Shown here: positions 5,611 through 5,630 of the stretch, piece after piece | How the letters are laid out: each line of letters starts with the position of its first letter | Numbering within the stretch: position 1 is the first letter of the stretch | DNA from: JBFMAI01 sp964462635 | GTDB taxonomy: Bacteria > Planctomycetota > Phycisphaerae > UBA1845 > Fen-1342 | Direction: 5' to 3' | DNA length: 5,630 nt | NCBI GenBank assembly: GCA_964462635.1 | Contig: CAYWYJ010000174.1 | Coordinates: 1-5,630 of the forward strand | Translations under genes and position numbers: made by a program | The notes under the pieces: model-generated | What the model was told of the DNA's origin: nothing | The model's database searches: none | What the model saw: the letters and a program-made list of their open reading frames with translations, nothing else

Positions 5611-5630
5611 CCAGGTCGCCACAGGCGACT
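5611..5630. repeat. Interspersed palindromic repeat, copy C (cut by window end)
   Basis: The last 20 bases of the window match 5487-5506 exactly and contain the left half of the palindrome, including GTCGCC-ACA-GGCGAC. With the flank to the left, 5598-5630 matches 5474-5506 in 31 of 33 positions at an offset of 124 bases. The right half of the unit is outside the window. Confidence 0.75.

Noticed and set aside
5490..5630. CRISPR array at the right edge
   Set aside because: The copies are 124 bases apart, leaving about 95 bases between units. The flanking bases are also repeated, a third copy lies 2.4 kb away, and no cas gene is visible.

Overview
This is a high-GC (by eye well over 65%) stretch of ordinary bacterial chromosome, most likely from a Planctomycetota/Phycisphaerae-type organism. 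The lineage call is an inference. It rests on the GHSHW start of YebC with its GRVWSRLSR variant, the small exported or lipoprotein genes with no obvious family, the proline-rich linkers, and the short palindromic repeats scattered between genes. No phage, transposase, CRISPR-Cas, rRNA or tRNA gene is visible.

Layout. The left edge holds the first 18 codons of a leftward gene (1-54). A 345-base GC-rich gap follows. Next comes a rightward pair: a secreted proline-rich protein with a PKD/REJ-like domain (400-1488) and a 45-residue single-pass membrane protein with a GTG start (1496-1633). These converge on a leftward block of three genes: trmB (3834-3232), yebC (3023-2271) and a putative lipoprotein (2240-1668). 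The gap between yebC and the lipoprotein is 30 bases. The 208-base trmB-yebC gap is unusually rich in dyad symmetry. Diverging from trmB is a rightward PilZ-domain gene (3966-4424), then cysK (4533-5474). The right edge (5475-5630) is non-coding and repeat-rich.

Functional themes. TrmB makes m7G46 in tRNA, and YebC family proteins act as transcriptional regulators and/or as translation factors that relieve proline-run stalling, so the leftward block is partly about translation. The gene facing it encodes a protein with several PPP and PPPP runs, which makes a functional link testable but not shown. PilZ suggests c-di-GMP sensing, and CysK makes cysteine from O-acetylserine and sulfide. These two share a strand but need not be one operon.

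The most notable non-genic signal is a palindromic repeat of about 29 bases, present twice in full and once cut by the window end. One copy lies in the yebC leader, one just after cysK, and one 124 bases further on. Between the last two sits a CACAGAGA-type interspersed element. I see no convincing new multi-gene system here.
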